A stretch of DNA of 64,000 bases from Prochlorococcus sp. AG-442-N17 (GCA_003212375.1 QCPY01000002.1:35785-99784), one strand, 5' to 3'. Counted from the first letter of the stretch, positions 1 through 8,492 are shown. Program-made: numbers and translations. Notes: generated by a model not told the origin, from the letters alone.

Positions 1-833
1 TATTTGGATTTTTTCTGGGCTTATTAAATGGAATACCTCATAAACCTTGGGCTAATGATCATGCATTCCACCATAGAAATAATGGTAATTGGGAAATTTA
101 CAAAGGGCCAGTAGATGTTTTAAGTCTTGAAGATTATGAGGATCTTAATAAAAGACAAAAACTTATTTATAAGATAAGTAGACATTGGTTAATGCTACTA
201 CCAGGCGGTTTTTTTTATTTAGTAATTAAAGCTCGATTAGGATTAGTTTTAATTATTTTTAATTTTATTAAGTCTTTAATGAAAGAAAGTTTTTTAAAAA
301 TTAAAAAAAGAAATTATCTAGAACTATTGAATATTCAATCGAGAATTAAACCTCCTTTCTCCGATTATGGAAACAACTTTGATGAATTATTTGATCTAAT
401 AGCAAATAATGTCATTGTGATAAGTGGTTGGGTAATTATGTGTAAATGGCTAGGAACTACTTTTTTCTTAACTTTTTACTCACTAGTATTAACTTTTTCG
501 GCAGCAATATTCATAACTATTTTTTTCGTACAACATAACTATGAAAATGCATATGCAAGTAATACAAAAAACTGGGACATTGTAGAGGGTGCTATTGCTG
601 GGAGCAGCAATTTAGATATCCCAAATTGGTTAAATTGGTTCTTAGCCGATATTTCATTTCATAGCATTCATCATTTATCTGAGAGAATTCCTAATTACAA
701 TTTAAGAGCTTGTCATAAAGCAAATTTACATTTACTGCAAAAATCAAAAGTTCTCAAATTAAGTGACTTTCCAAATTGTTTTAAATATATTATTTGGGAT
801 AGCAAGAATGAAAATCTAATCCCAATTGATTAA
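1..833 (+). CDS. Fatty acid desaturase, 5'-truncated by window edge
   Basis: The open frame runs in from the window start (frame beginning at base 3), well upstream of the ATG listed in the ORF track. The first visible residues already belong to a membrane desaturase: a histidine box HAFHH lies near the start and a second, HSIHH, about 210 codons later. These are the HxxHH di-iron ligand boxes of the family; the HxxxH box must lie off-window. Hydrophobic stretches between them fit membrane spans. It would introduce double bonds into membrane acyl lipids. The substrate position cannot be told from this part. It may be related in role to the second desaturase at 4.3 kb, but the sequences are clearly different. 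Confidence 0.85.
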   Translation, partial: FGFFLGLLNGIPHKPWANDHAFHHRNNGNWEIYKGPVDVLSLEDYEDLNKRQKLIYKISRHWLMLLPGGFFYLVIKARLGLVLIIFNFIKSLMKESFLKIKKRNYLELLNIQSRIKPPFSDYGNNFDELFDLIANNVIVISGWVIMCKWLGTTFFLTFYSLVLTFSAAIFITIFFVQHNYENAYASNTKNWDIVEGAIAGSSNLDIPNWLNWFLADISFHSIHHLSERIPNYNLRACHKANLHLLQKSKVLKLSDFPNCFKYIIWDSKNENLIPID

Positions 834-836
834 ATC

Positions 837-989
837 CTAGCTATATCTTCTTCGTATTTTTCTCTTTAGAGGCCTACTACTGTAAGCTTGAGCTCCAATA
901 GCTGGGGGCATATGGTTTTTAACAGGATGAATAAAAGCATTTGCCATGCTCTCTAACATTTTAGAAAGCCAATTCATAATTGATCTCAT
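837..989 (-). CDS. Small basic hypothetical protein (50 aa)
   Basis: Too short for the ORF track. The frame starts MRSIMNWLSKMLES, has a mildly amphipathic N-terminal half and ends in a strongly basic tail, KRKIRRRYS. It converges with the desaturase, with only 3 bases between the stop codons. Codon use is like its neighbours. No family is recognised; the basic tail could bind nucleic acid or membrane, which is speculation. Confidence 0.6.
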   Translation of the reverse strand: MRSIMNWLSKMLESMANAFIHPVKNHMPPAIGAQAYSSRPLKRKIRRRYS

Positions 990-1527
990 TTGGAAAATCT
1001 AAAAAAGTGTACTTTTATCATCTAACGAAATTACTTAAAAGTAAATCAGTCTTTATGCTGATTTATTTTTTTACTTTATTTAACATCTTTTATTAATCAG
1101 CAAAAGTCTAATGATATTTTTGAATAACCAAAACTGTCAGGCAAAGAATTATCAAAAAGATAGGCTCAAAACTGACAATAAAAATATATAAAACAAAAAA
1201 TAGATCAACTCCAAAGAGAACTCGCATATCCTAATGAATTTATTTATGGTTTCATAAAAAATCCAACAAGCTTAAGACAAAGATAGTAATAAATTAAAAG
1301 CTCAGAAATTATAATAAAAGCAAATATCAAGAAAAAGTACTAAAAAGATAAATTTTTAGAGATTAAATGGATCGGATAATTATAAATATCATCTAACTTT
1401 TTACATCTTTAAAAAATAAATACGCAAACCTAGTAACTAATACTTATTTTTTCTTATTTTCTTTACAAACAAAATTTAAACTTTAAAAGTCATGCTATAT
1501 ATCGTTCGAAATTAAGGAATAAAAATT
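990..1527. other. Gap with one coding remnant and one hairpin
   Basis: No intact gene is seen. A 34-codon open stretch at 1182-1286 (+) reads KYIKQKIDQLQRELAYPNEF and on to a stop, has coding-like composition but no start codon, and may be the tail of a dead gene. A hairpin with a T-run lies at 1042-1074. The last 100 bases should hold the promoter of the small gene pair that follows. Confidence 0.4.
1042..1074 (+). terminator. Hairpin plus T-run, possible terminator
   Basis: AAATCAG and CTGATTT form a 7-bp stem around an 8-base loop, followed by ATTTTTTTAC. This fits a rho-independent terminator reading rightward, about 210 bp after the desaturase stop. Confidence 0.4.
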
Positions 1528-1686
1528 ATGAATCTGTTTTCTTTCTCTTTAAATCAAACTAGAGCAAAAGATAACATTGATTCATATTTTGAATGCATTA
1601 GTGAATGCAGCATTATTGATGGCCAGAAAGAATGTATTACACGATGCGTAGAAGTTCATCTTAAAGGAGGAAATAAAAATGAATAA
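1528..1686 (+). CDS. Small cysteine-containing hypothetical protein (52 aa)
   Basis: ATG start preceded by AAGGAAT. The protein has four cysteines in a CxxxC ... CxxxC arrangement (ECISEC, ECITRC) in its C-terminal half, which could bind metal or form disulfides. Its 3' end overlaps the next ORF by 8 bases, and the AAAGGAGG inside its coding region serves as the RBS of that ORF, so the two are probably translationally coupled. Family not recognised. Confidence 0.65.
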   Translation: MNLFSFSLNQTRAKDNIDSYFECISECSIIDGQKECITRCVEVHLKGGNKNE

Positions 1687-1828
1687 AAAATATTCTTCTC
1701 AAAGAAAAACAACTTTAAAGTGGAACCCTAATGGAGATCTTTCTGAAATTGATATGCTAAGAATTTTGGATGCAATTTCAGCTACTGAACTTAATCAATG
1801 TCAATTAACTTGCGATTTATTTTTATAA
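1679..1828 (+). CDS. Small hypothetical protein (49 aa), coupled to upstream ORF
   Basis: Starts inside the end of the preceding gene with an excellent RBS (AAAGGAGG about 10 bases upstream). The product begins MNKKYSSQRKTTLKW and ends QCQLTCDLFL. The middle segment (LSEIDMLRILDAISATELNQ) reads as an amphipathic helix. Function unknown; the overlap suggests it works with the 52-aa protein. Confidence 0.65.
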   Translation: MNKKYSSQRKTTLKWNPNGDLSEIDMLRILDAISATELNQCQLTCDLFL

Positions 1829-1955
1829 ATTAAAAATAACTTTATTTAATATCGTTTAATCGATTTGTTATAAAAAATTAATTCACAATATAAATACTTT
1901 TTTATAAATCCATATACTTATAGCTTTCAACTTTACTTATTCTGTTGTTAAAGTT

Positions 1956-2162
1956 TTAAAGCTCTTTAATATTCTTTTTAGATTTACTCTTTTTAAATAA
2001 GTTTTTAGAAATTTCTTCCCTTGTTAACTGTATAGGTTCTACTCTTGCTGAATCCCCATGAGTAGGACAGTAATAAGTCATTAACATCCATTTTTTATCT
2101 TCTTTCATAATGTTTAAAACCCTATCTAGAATTTGATAGGACTTATCTAGGATATAAATCAT
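1956..2162 (-). CDS. Hypothetical protein (68 aa)
   Basis: The frame gives MIYILDKSYQILDRVLNIMK... with a central WMLMTYYCPTHGDSARVEP segment and a lysine-rich C-terminus (FKKSKSKKNIKEL). An internal methionine at codon 19 is an alternative start. No family is recognised. Its composition is plausible for a real gene, and no better ORF lies on the other strand. Confidence 0.55.
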   Translation of the reverse strand: MIYILDKSYQILDRVLNIMKEDKKWMLMTYYCPTHGDSARVEPIQLTREEISKNLFKKSKSKKNIKEL

Positions 2163-2302
2163 AAAAAGTTTTCATATTTAATCTTTTTTTTGTTTTTGCT
2201 TAACAATATAAAAAGTTGTAAAGAAATAGCCTAATTAGATATAAATACGCATGACTAAAAAAATAATTACTGCTATTTGTAAGATAATTTGAAATTAAAT
2301 TA

Positions 2303-2434
2303 ATGTCTTTAGAATCTATACTGATGGTTGTGGCTCCAATATGTCTTTTTACAGCAGGAGTTATAATTTTGCCAATATTAGTCAAACCACGAAAGCAATC
2401 AGTATCGCCTAAGAGATACGTTAGAGGTTTATAA
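2303..2434 (+). CDS. Small single-span membrane protein (43 aa)
   Basis: The short frame MSLESILMVVAPICLFTAGV... has one long hydrophobic segment (about residues 5-27) followed by a basic tail (KPRKQSVSPKRYVRGL), the usual look of a one-span thylakoid or plasma-membrane peptide. It is preferred over the opposite-strand 61-aa ORF in the track, which lacks an ATG. Function unknown. Confidence 0.6.
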   Translation: MSLESILMVVAPICLFTAGVIILPILVKPRKQSVSPKRYVRGL

Positions 2435-2542
2435 AATTAATCTACTTTTCTAAACCATTTTTCTTAGAGTTAAAAAGTAAGTAGATACAGAGATAAAATT
2501 AAATCTATATTGGTGGAAAGCTATGTTTCAAAAAATTTGTAT

Positions 2543-3205
2543 ATGGAGTTTTCTGGAGCAATTCTTTTTGATTGAAATGGTGTTTTTTTAGATAAAGAAC
2601 CTTTTATAGCTGGTGCCTGATGTGAGACCGCAAGTTAATATAACTACTAATTATAAAAGGAAAAATTATTTGAATTAAAAGGAAAGAAGAATAATAGATT
2701 GTGCCAAAAAAGTAAAAAAACGGATAAATAATGAAAATTCAATCGAAGAATTACTGTTTATTCAAAAAGCAAAATTAGTTCAGCAACTCTCAAAGTCAAA
2801 ACCTTTCAAAGGATTCATAGATATAATTAATTTTTACCTAAATTCAAAATTACCTATTGCACTAGTAACAATTAGCAATAGTGAAAGTTTTAAAATTAAA
2901 AGTTCTGCAATTCCCCTAGTTAAATTTATTCCCGAAAAGGATTCTTGGAGATGATAAATTTATTTCTGCTGGGAAGCCCTCTCCTAAGCCCTATTTGAGA
3001 GCATTAAAACTGTTGGCTGTAGATCCAAAAAAAAATATGGGTTGTAGAAGAGTCATATGCAGGATCTGTCTCTGGATTAAAGGCGGAATGTAATTTTCTG
3101 TTTTTTCCCAAAGATATTAAGACTCTAAGTAAATTAATAAATGAATTTGCTCAAGAAAAGATTCAAAATTTATATGATAAATTTAAAATAAATTTTATAA
3201 CTTGA
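2543..3205 (+). pseudogene. HAD-superfamily hydrolase, broken by stops and frameshifts
   Basis: Reading across frames recovers a CbbY/phosphoglucomutase-like HAD phosphatase. Motif I is visible as ILFD-stop-NGVFLDKEP, with TGA in the codon after the nucleophile Asp. Motif II resembles ALVTISNSE, motif III SAGKPSPKPYL, and motif IV VVEESYAGSVSGLKA. These sit in at least three different frames, so indels as well as the stop have killed it. The last segment is open to the TGA just before the SRAP gene. Total length (about 220 codons) matches an intact HAD protein, so decay is probably recent. Confidence 0.8.
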
Positions 3206-3220
3206 ATCCTAAGACATTAT

Positions 3221-3859
3221 ATGTGCGGTAGGTTTGAACTGAAAACTAAATTTGATAATTTACCTAAGGTTTTAAAACAAGACTATCCAAATAGACTTGA
3301 TACTAAATACGAGACTCAGAAATTAATTAGACCTACTGATCCAGTACTTGTACTTAAGAATGAAGGAAAAATCAAGACTACTTTTATGACATGGGGGTTC
3401 ATATCACCTTGGGCTAAAGAGCCATTTGCGAAGGGAATAATTAGACCATTTAATGCAAGATCAGAAACTATTGAAGATAAAAAATTATTTAGTGGAAGTT
3501 GGAAACATAAGAGATGCTTAATACCAGCAAGTGGTTTTTTTGAAAAAAGATATCGTATTAGGAAAGATAATTATGAAACTTTTTGGTTGGGAGGGATTTG
3601 GAGTAAATGGTCTTCACCTGATGGGGCAGAGATAGAAAGTTGTTGTATTTTAACAACTGAGCCAAATGATTTAATAAAACCCATACATCATCGAATGCCT
3701 GTAATTGTCCCCAATGGATTAGAAGAAAAATGGACTGAACTGGTTAAAGATATTACAAAATTAAAAGGTTTAATACCCATATTGATGGGATGGTCATCAT
3801 CAGGATGGATTCTTGAAGAGATTAATAAAGAAACTACTAATCAAATGAATTTATTTTAA
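3221..3859 (+). CDS. yedK: SRAP/HMCES-type abasic-site protein (SOS response-associated peptidase)
   Basis: Family members crosslink through Cys2 to abasic sites in single-stranded DNA and so shield them. The diagnostic MCGRFE start is present, with Cys2 exposed after Met removal. Other conserved blocks are NARSE (78-82), the GFFE segment with Glu108 (105-108) and HHRMPV (156-161), which carries the active-site His. At 212 aa it is full length. It starts 15 bases after the HAD pseudogene, so they may once have shared a transcript. No LexA box was recognised upstream. Assignment rests on these motifs and is strong. Confidence 0.92.
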   Translation: MCGRFELKTKFDNLPKVLKQDYPNRLDTKYETQKLIRPTDPVLVLKNEGKIKTTFMTWGFISPWAKEPFAKGIIRPFNARSETIEDKKLFSGSWKHKRCLIPASGFFEKRYRIRKDNYETFWLGGIWSKWSSPDGAEIESCCILTTEPNDLIKPIHHRMPVIVPNGLEEKWTELVKDITKLKGLIPILMGWSSSGWILEEINKETTNQMNLF

Positions 3860-4170
3860 ATTTTAAAATTAGAGGGTATTATTCTCATTGAAATTTATTA
3901 AGTTTATTTGATGTAACCTAGATCCTTAAATAGCTTTAGATTAAATCTTTTTTAATTAATAGCAAAATTAATTAATAGAAAAATTAGATTTTTTAGATGG
4001 CTAAACACTGGCTAAATTTTACCCCTTTCTGCTTTGGCTATTAATTCAACTCTTCTTCTCTATTTAATTCTTTTGATAGCTATTAAATAATTTTTCTTGG
4101 TAAAAAAACTCAAAAAATTAAAAAAAATTATATTAAATTAATACTTTTTGAACATTTTAAAATACACATT

Positions 4171-4208
4171 ACTTTCGTAAAAAGATTCTTTGATGGATAA
4201 TAAATTAT
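4171..4208 (+). repeat. Dispersed island repeat R1, copy a
   Basis: One of at least seven same-orientation copies of an element that begins ACTTTCCTAAATAGAT-like and ends TGATGGATAATAAATTTAT-like. This copy reads ACTTTCGTAAAAAGATTCTT then TGATGGATAATAAATTATG. It is the only copy outside the 21-46 kb region and lies in the 412-bp gap before the second desaturase. Confidence 0.7.
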
Positions 4209-4242
4209 GTAAATAAAAATTTATTTAAAACCAACACCAAAA

Positions 4243-4266
4243 CCTAAACCTAAACCTAAACCTAAA
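4243..4266 (+). repeat. CCTAAA hexamer, four perfect tandem copies
   Basis: Four exact CCTAAA units, preceded by a degenerate CCAACACCAAAA start, lie directly before the desaturase start. The array is a simple-sequence tract of the kind that changes length by slippage. It is in the likely 5' leader, so copy number could alter expression. Confidence 0.85.
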
Positions 4267-4271
4267 ATAAT

Positions 4272-5450
4272 TTGAGCAATATTAAATTTTCTGGCCTTAA
4301 AGGTCAAGCACTTGAAATAAATATCAGTGATATCCCCAGTATGAAAGAGTTTAAAAGTGTTATTCCTGCTTTCTGCTTTAATCCTGAAACCATAACTTCA
4401 TTACGTTATCTTTTGCAATCAACCATAATTCAGCTAATTGTTGTAGCTATAGGATTATCAATTCCTTTCACTCAAAGAATGATACCTATTTGGATTCTTT
4501 ATGCGATTTTATCAGGAACCACTGCAATGGGTTTTTGGGTAATTGCCCACGAATGTGGTCATGGGGCTTTCTCGAAAAATAGGTTTTTAGAAACCATGAC
4601 TGGATATTTAATTCATTCGTTATTATTGGTACCATATTTCTCTTGGCAACGTTCACATGCAATCCATCATCGTTATACCAATCATATAACTAATGGAGAA
4701 ACGCATGTCCCATTAGTTATTGATGGAAATGGAATTAGCGAAAAAGTTGGTGGTGAAAAAGAATTAGCTTTTTCTAGTAAATTAGGAAAAAATAAGTATG
4801 GAATTCTTCAACTTGTATTGCATCTTATTTTTGGTTGGCCTGCTTACCTATTATCAGGAAGTACAGGAGGGCTTAAATATGGAACTTCAAATCATTTTTG
4901 GCCAAGGGAACCTTTTTCTAAGACTTTATGGCCTTCTGAATGGGCTAAGAAAGTTTGGATTTCAGATTTTGGTGTAGGTGTAGTTATATTTGGACTTGCT
5001 ATATTGGTTATTAAGCATGGAATCTTCCCAATATTAGGGATGTATGTGGGACCCTTATTAGTAGTTAATTGTTGGTTAGTTATCTATACTTGGCTTCATC
5101 ATACAGACTCAGATGTTCCACACCTATCTAATTCAGAATTTTCTTTTATGAGAGGTGCCTTCCTTTCCATTGATAGGCCTTATGGAAAAATTATTGATAT
5201 TCTTCATCATAATATTGGTTCAAGTCATGTAGTTCATCATGTATGCCCAACAATTCCGCACTATCATGCTAAAAAGGCAACTCGTATAATAAAAAAAGAA
5301 TTTAATAAAGCATACCTTTTCAATCCAGACCCAATCCACAAGGCTCTATGGAATATTGCTTGTAGTTGTATTGCTGTCAAATCAGATATCAATAAAGGGA
5401 TGTACATTTGGCAATCCTCCTACAAAAGAAATCTTAAACATAACGTTTGA
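4272..5450 (+). CDS. Membrane fatty acid desaturase (delta-12/omega-3 type)
   Basis: All three histidine boxes of acyl-lipid desaturases are present: HECGH, then HAIHHRYTNH, then HVVHHVCPTIPHY. The last is typical of the DesA/DesB group that desaturates membrane glycerolipids. Several hydrophobic spans separate them. The track start is TTG, directly after an in-frame TAA; the next in-frame ATG is codon 24 (MKEFKSVIPAFCF). The TTG start keeps an N-terminus resembling relatives, but no clear RBS is visible at either site. The CCTAAA array abuts the start. Which of delta-12 or omega-3 it performs is not decided. Confidence 0.9.
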   Translation: MSNIKFSGLKGQALEINISDIPSMKEFKSVIPAFCFNPETITSLRYLLQSTIIQLIVVAIGLSIPFTQRMIPIWILYAILSGTTAMGFWVIAHECGHGAFSKNRFLETMTGYLIHSLLLVPYFSWQRSHAIHHRYTNHITNGETHVPLVIDGNGISEKVGGEKELAFSSKLGKNKYGILQLVLHLIFGWPAYLLSGSTGGLKYGTSNHFWPREPFSKTLWPSEWAKKVWISDFGVGVVIFGLAILVIKHGIFPILGMYVGPLLVVNCWLVIYTWLHHTDSDVPHLSNSEFSFMRGAFLSIDRPYGKIIDILHHNIGSSHVVHHVCPTIPHYHAKKATRIIKKEFNKAYLFNPDPIHKALWNIACSCIAVKSDINKGMYIWQSSYKRNLKHNV

Positions 5451-5564
5451 ATTCCACTGTAATATCACATTAATTTACACAAATCTGAAGAGAATATAAA
5501 AGAATGAGAAATTAAGTCTTTTTTATCTTAAATATTGATATGGAAACGGGTTCAATTTAAAGTT

Positions 5565-5726
5565 ATGAGTGGAGACAATCTACACGGGAAGCAACCAATA
5601 AAGTTTTACTCTGAGGAAGTAACTATTACTAAGGTTCAATTATTAGAGAAGCAACTTAGTCTTGGAGATAAAGTTTCAGACTTAGATGAAAAACACAAGG
5701 AGTGGAGCAGGAAGTTATCAGGATAG
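5565..5726 (+). CDS. Hypothetical protein (53 aa)
   Basis: The track start at 5535 is a TTG; an in-frame ATG gives MSGDNLHGKQPIKFYSEEV... and is preferred. The C-terminal half (QLLEKQLSLGDKVSDLDEKHKEW) is a predicted coiled-coil or amphipathic helix. Note a weak resemblance to the 52-aa protein at 20.3 kb (both have MSGD and a KxWxxxL segment). Function unknown. Confidence 0.55.
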   Translation: MSGDNLHGKQPIKFYSEEVTITKVQLLEKQLSLGDKVSDLDEKHKEWSRKLSG

Positions 5727-5728
5727 TT

Positions 5729-5893
5729 CTATTTAGCTCTTCTCAATGTAGGAGCTTTATAAAACATTATTTTTAGGCTTAAGATTAGTATTGACACTGT
5801 TAGAACGGGTAAAATATAAAGTATCAAATCAGAATTTAAGAGAGAAGGAATGCGTGCAAAAACCAAATGCATATAGTAAGTAGTAAATGACAT
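5729..5893 (-). CDS. Small membrane protein (54 aa)
   Basis: A short frame not in the track: it starts MSFTTYYMHLVFARIP, has a strongly hydrophobic segment LILYILPVLTVSILILSL, and ends with a basic tail KAPTLRRAK. It converges with the 53-aa gene, 2 bases between stops. Looks like a one-span membrane peptide of unknown role. Confidence 0.55.
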   Translation of the reverse strand: MSFTTYYMHLVFARIPSLLNSDLILYILPVLTVSILILSLKIMFYKAPTLRRAK

Positions 5894-6616
5894 AACTATT
5901 TTTTTAATTAATTTATTAATAGCAATTATTTACTAAAATAAAAAGAGTATTTAATCTTGTTTTATGAGTGTAAGAATGATTAAATATTAGTAAATTTTAG
6001 ATTAAATTTTTAAACTACTTAAAAAAAAGAATTTAGATATTTTTTTACTTAAAATAAAATGTTAGAGAGTCAGCCTGTATCCCTACTAGCTGACTCACTA
6101 CTTAATTTTAGTTAGAATTAATATTAAATGAGGATTATTTCTTTAATAAATTAGATACTTATAATTATTTTTTAAATAATAATGGATAAAAATTTAGTCA
6201 CTCAAAAATGAAAAAAGTAAAAAGGCCATGTTGAAACAATCTAGAATAGATTAATCTATGATTAATTAACTGCTGTAATTTTTATTTCATTATTCATTTA
6301 TAAAAGTCATATATTTATCAGCAAAAAATAGGCTTGCCTTTATCGTTTAACTAGATTATAAGAAAATAATTAAATTTTTCCCTTTTAAGGATATTAATAC
6401 CAACTCAAATCACAGTTATAAATCGATTAATGGTAGTATTAGATGGTGTCAACTTGAGATAAATTTAATAATTATCGCTTAGCTAAAGAACTTTAAAGAA
6501 AAAGTCAACTTGCATGAGTTAAGACCTTGAGATCAATAAGTAATATTGATCAATATCTTTAGACTAGAAATAAAATTTATTTTCCAAATCAAGATTCAAT
6601 TTATAACAAAACACCA
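5894..6616. other. AT-rich gap with one hairpin
   Basis: Apart from the hairpin at 6067-6096, no gene or strong regulatory signal was recognised in this 720-bp stretch. It is dense in stop codons in all frames. Confidence 0.5.
6067..6096 (-). ncRNA. Hairpin whose loop carries GTAGGGATACA
   Basis: GAGTCAGC and GCTGACTC form a perfect 8-bp stem. The 14-base loop, read on the minus strand, is TAGTAGGGATACAG. The loop of the hairpin at 9968-10003, read on the plus strand, contains GGTAGGGATACA. The stems differ while the loops agree, which is what a selected RNA loop looks like. It could belong to a small-RNA family (Yfr-type); not verified. Confidence 0.45.
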
Positions 6617-6751
6617 ATGAAAAAATTAAACAAAAAATACGCAGATTTATTGCATCAAGCTTCAATAGCTAAAGGAAGAAAAGAAGCGGTAGGTTTATTG
6701 CACAAAGCAGCAAAGCTTAAAACTAAATTTGATCAGAAGTCTAAGCTTTAG
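6617..6751 (+). CDS. Small lysine-rich hypothetical protein (44 aa)
   Basis: MKKLNKKYADLLHQASIAKG... is almost wholly charged and helical, with two similar stretches (DLLHQASIAKGRKEA and GLLHKAAKLKTKFDQ). It converges with the three-gene minus-strand cluster. Function unknown. Confidence 0.6.
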   Translation: MKKLNKKYADLLHQASIAKGRKEAVGLLHKAAKLKTKFDQKSKL

Positions 6752-6757
6752 AATAAA

Positions 6758-6907
6758 TTATTTCTCCTTAAGCATTGCCCGCAGTTGAAGATCATCCAAT
6801 TGTTCTAGATAATTTCTGATTGCAATCCATGAGTTGAGACTCTCCATTTTTCCACTTTCTTTAAAGATTTTTGCGGAAACTTGATCAACTAGATCTACAT
6901 GATTCAT
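6758..6907 (-). CDS. Hypothetical protein (49 aa)
   Basis: Last gene of a three-gene minus-strand set. The start used gives MNHVDLVDQVSAKIF...; an upstream in-frame ATG at 6922 would add MKNIV. The helical C-terminus ends LRAMLKEK. Its beginning overlaps the end of the 50-aa gene before it, implying coupled translation. Family not recognised. Confidence 0.6.
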   Translation of the reverse strand: MNHVDLVDQVSAKIFKESGKMESLNSWIAIRNYLEQLDDLQLRAMLKEK

Positions 6908-7037
6908 AACTATATTCTTCATCAATTTGAATAACTACACCATTAAAAAATTCTGCTAATAATTTTGATGAATTATTAACTAAAACTTTTGAATCTTCTT
7001 TAGAGATTTTCTTTTTAATTGAATTTAAGTATTTCAT
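6885..7037 (-). CDS. Hypothetical protein (50 aa)
   Basis: Begins MKYLNSIKKKISKEDSKVL and overlaps its neighbours on both sides: its ATG overlaps the end of the 98-aa gene by 4 bases, and its end overlaps the 49-aa gene. Tight packing supports a real operon. No domain recognised. Confidence 0.6.
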   Translation of the reverse strand: MKYLNSIKKKISKEDSKVLVNNSSKLLAEFFNGVVIQIDEEYSYESCRSS

Positions 7038-7330
7038 GCGGATTGTGATGTGCGATTGAAATTTTTAAGAATATCAAAGTTTGCTTTTTTTTTGTAAAAC
7101 TCGCATGAATGAGTTAAATGTTGTCCATGAAAAATAAGTTTGTGATGGCAGTTGCAACAAAGTATTGAACCACAATTAGCTTGGCTTAAATAATCAAATT
7201 TTGAACAAGTTATACAGACATGACTACCTATCGATCTACAATAAGTAGGCTCATCAATATATTCCCATTCTTCTTGAGAATTATGATGCCTATCAAATAA
7301 TGAATTGGCTAATGCTATTTTTTTGACCAT
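7034..7330 (-). CDS. Cysteine/histidine-rich hypothetical protein (98 aa)
   Basis: First gene of the three-gene set. The middle carries CITC (about residue 39), then CGSILCCNCHHK, then HSCEF, an array of Cys and His that resembles a zinc ribbon or an HNH-like metal site. The pattern VCITCSKFDYLSQANCGSIL is suggestive of Zn binding. No catalytic motif is clear, so function is open. Confidence 0.7.
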   Translation of the reverse strand: MVKKIALANSLFDRHHNSQEEWEYIDEPTYCRSIGSHVCITCSKFDYLSQANCGSILCCNCHHKLIFHGQHLTHSCEFYKKKANFDILKNFNRTSQSA

Positions 7331-7576
7331 CTTCTAAATAATACATTTGTACTATTATTTATAACCCTTCGCAGACGAGAGGTCAACTATGGCAGCTTGA
7401 AATATTTACCCTATTGCAGCCGTAAATCATAAAAAACGGTTAGTCCCCAATTTTTTGTATCATTTACGCGACAGATTTGTAGCTTTATAAATGAATTCTT
7501 GGATAATTTGAGGTTTTTCTTTACAAAAATAAATATTATATGTTATATTTTTTAATATAATTTACTTTTTAAAAAA

Positions 7577-7684
7577 ATGACACCTGAAGCAGAACGTTTT
7601 AATGGTTGGGCCGCTATGTTAGGTTTCGTAGCAGCTGTTGGCGCATACGTAACAACTGGTCAAATCATTCCTGGTTGGTTTTAA
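7577..7684 (+). CDS. hli: High-light-inducible protein (35 aa)
   Basis: A minimal HLIP: MTPEAERFNGWAAMLGFV... with the chlorophyll a/b-binding-type helix ending TTGQIIPGWF. The family binds chlorophyll/carotenoid at photosystem assembly sites and dissipates excess light energy. It lacks any N-terminal extension. Its TAA overlaps the ATG of the next hli by one base (TAATG). The upstream 200 bases hold an AT-rich promoter region. Confidence 0.92.
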   Translation: MTPEAERFNGWAAMLGFVAAVGAYVTTGQIIPGWF

Positions 7685-7824
7685 TGGAAAGCAACGAAAC
7701 AAAAACAGTTGAGAAGGAAAAAATTGTAGCTGAAAAGCTAAACGGTAGATTCGCAATGATTGGTTTCGTTGCATTGGTTGGAGCATATTTAACTACTGGA
7801 CAAATTATTCCAGGATTTATTTAA
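7684..7824 (+). CDS. hli: High-light-inducible protein (46 aa)
   Basis: Starts at the ATG overlapping the previous stop; the longer track start is an artefact. MESNETKTVEKEKIVAEKLNGRFAM... contains the conserved ExxNGRFAMIGF helix and the TTGQIIPGF C-terminus. The pair is probably one transcript ending at the strong terminator 20 bases downstream. Confidence 0.93.
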   Translation: MESNETKTVEKEKIVAEKLNGRFAMIGFVALVGAYLTTGQIIPGFI

Positions 7825-7844
7825 ACTTCCTAAAAAATTTTTAT

Positions 7845-7878
7845 AAAACCAGATTGGTAACCAATCTGGTTTTTTTTT
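7845..7878 (+). terminator. Rho-independent terminator of hli pair
   Basis: ACCAGATTGGT and ACCAATCTGGT form an 11-bp perfect stem followed by nine T residues. It closes the hli pair. Confidence 0.92.
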
Positions 7879-8052
7879 ATTACTTATTTTTCCTCTTAAA
7901 TCCATTAAATTATATGATTTAAAAATAATTAAGTTAATGTATAAATACATATTTTTTATATCATTTAAAAAAAATTTTTTTATCGGTATAAAAACTCTAT
8001 CGGAATAATCAAAAGCATATTAAAGTTGAATCAAATAATTGGAGGGAATCAA

Positions 8053-8154
8053 ATGACCAACCTCGGATTGGAGATTGTATTCTGGCTTATTCTATTAATC
8101 TATCTTGGAGCTAGAATTACTCAAACTAAAAAAGGTTACAAGCAACAGTATTAA
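8053..8154 (+). CDS. MTNL-family single-span membrane peptide (33 aa)
   Basis: MTNLGLEIVFWLILLIYLGARI... is one hydrophobic helix followed by a basic tail (TKKGYKQQY). RBS GGAGGG lies 6 bases before the ATG. Paralogues sharing the MTNLxLE start occur at 40.2-40.4 kb (intact, 53 aa) and 41.2 kb (broken). Position beside hli genes hints at a thylakoid role, but that is inference. Confidence 0.7.
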   Translation: MTNLGLEIVFWLILLIYLGARITQTKKGYKQQY

Positions 8155-8387
8155 ATAGCACTTTCAACATTCTTCCAATAAAAAAACTGAATTAAGAGCA
8201 GATTTAATATCAAATTTCTCTATTAAAAATTTTTAGGAAGAAAAATTTAAAGAGTTCCACTTTAAAAAAGTGTGTCTTTGCTATTTTGTCTAAAATTCTC
8301 TTTTTTTACTTAAAACTGTAAACTTTGCGGATTGATTTTTAACGGATTCATTCTAAATTAAATTTAATTATTATTTGAAAAAGATTT

Positions 8388-8492
8388 ATGTCTTCGAAAA
8401 AGAAAAATCCCAAGCAAAAAAAAGTTGAAACTAATACTGAATGGTTAGATAGAGTTATTAATCAATTAACAAATAAGGAATTTAGTTATTAA
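8388..8492 (+). CDS. Small basic hypothetical protein (34 aa)
   Basis: MSSKKKNPKQKKVETNTEW... has a lysine-rich N-terminus and an amphipathic C-terminal helix. Short, but its frame is clean and the codon use matches other tiny genes here. Function unknown. Confidence 0.5.
   Translation: MSSKKKNPKQKKVETNTEWLDRVINQLTNKEFSY

Noticed and set aside
2200-2385. 61-aa minus-strand ORF of the track
   Set aside because: It has no ATG (starts TTG) and lies opposite the better-looking 43-aa plus-strand membrane gene.
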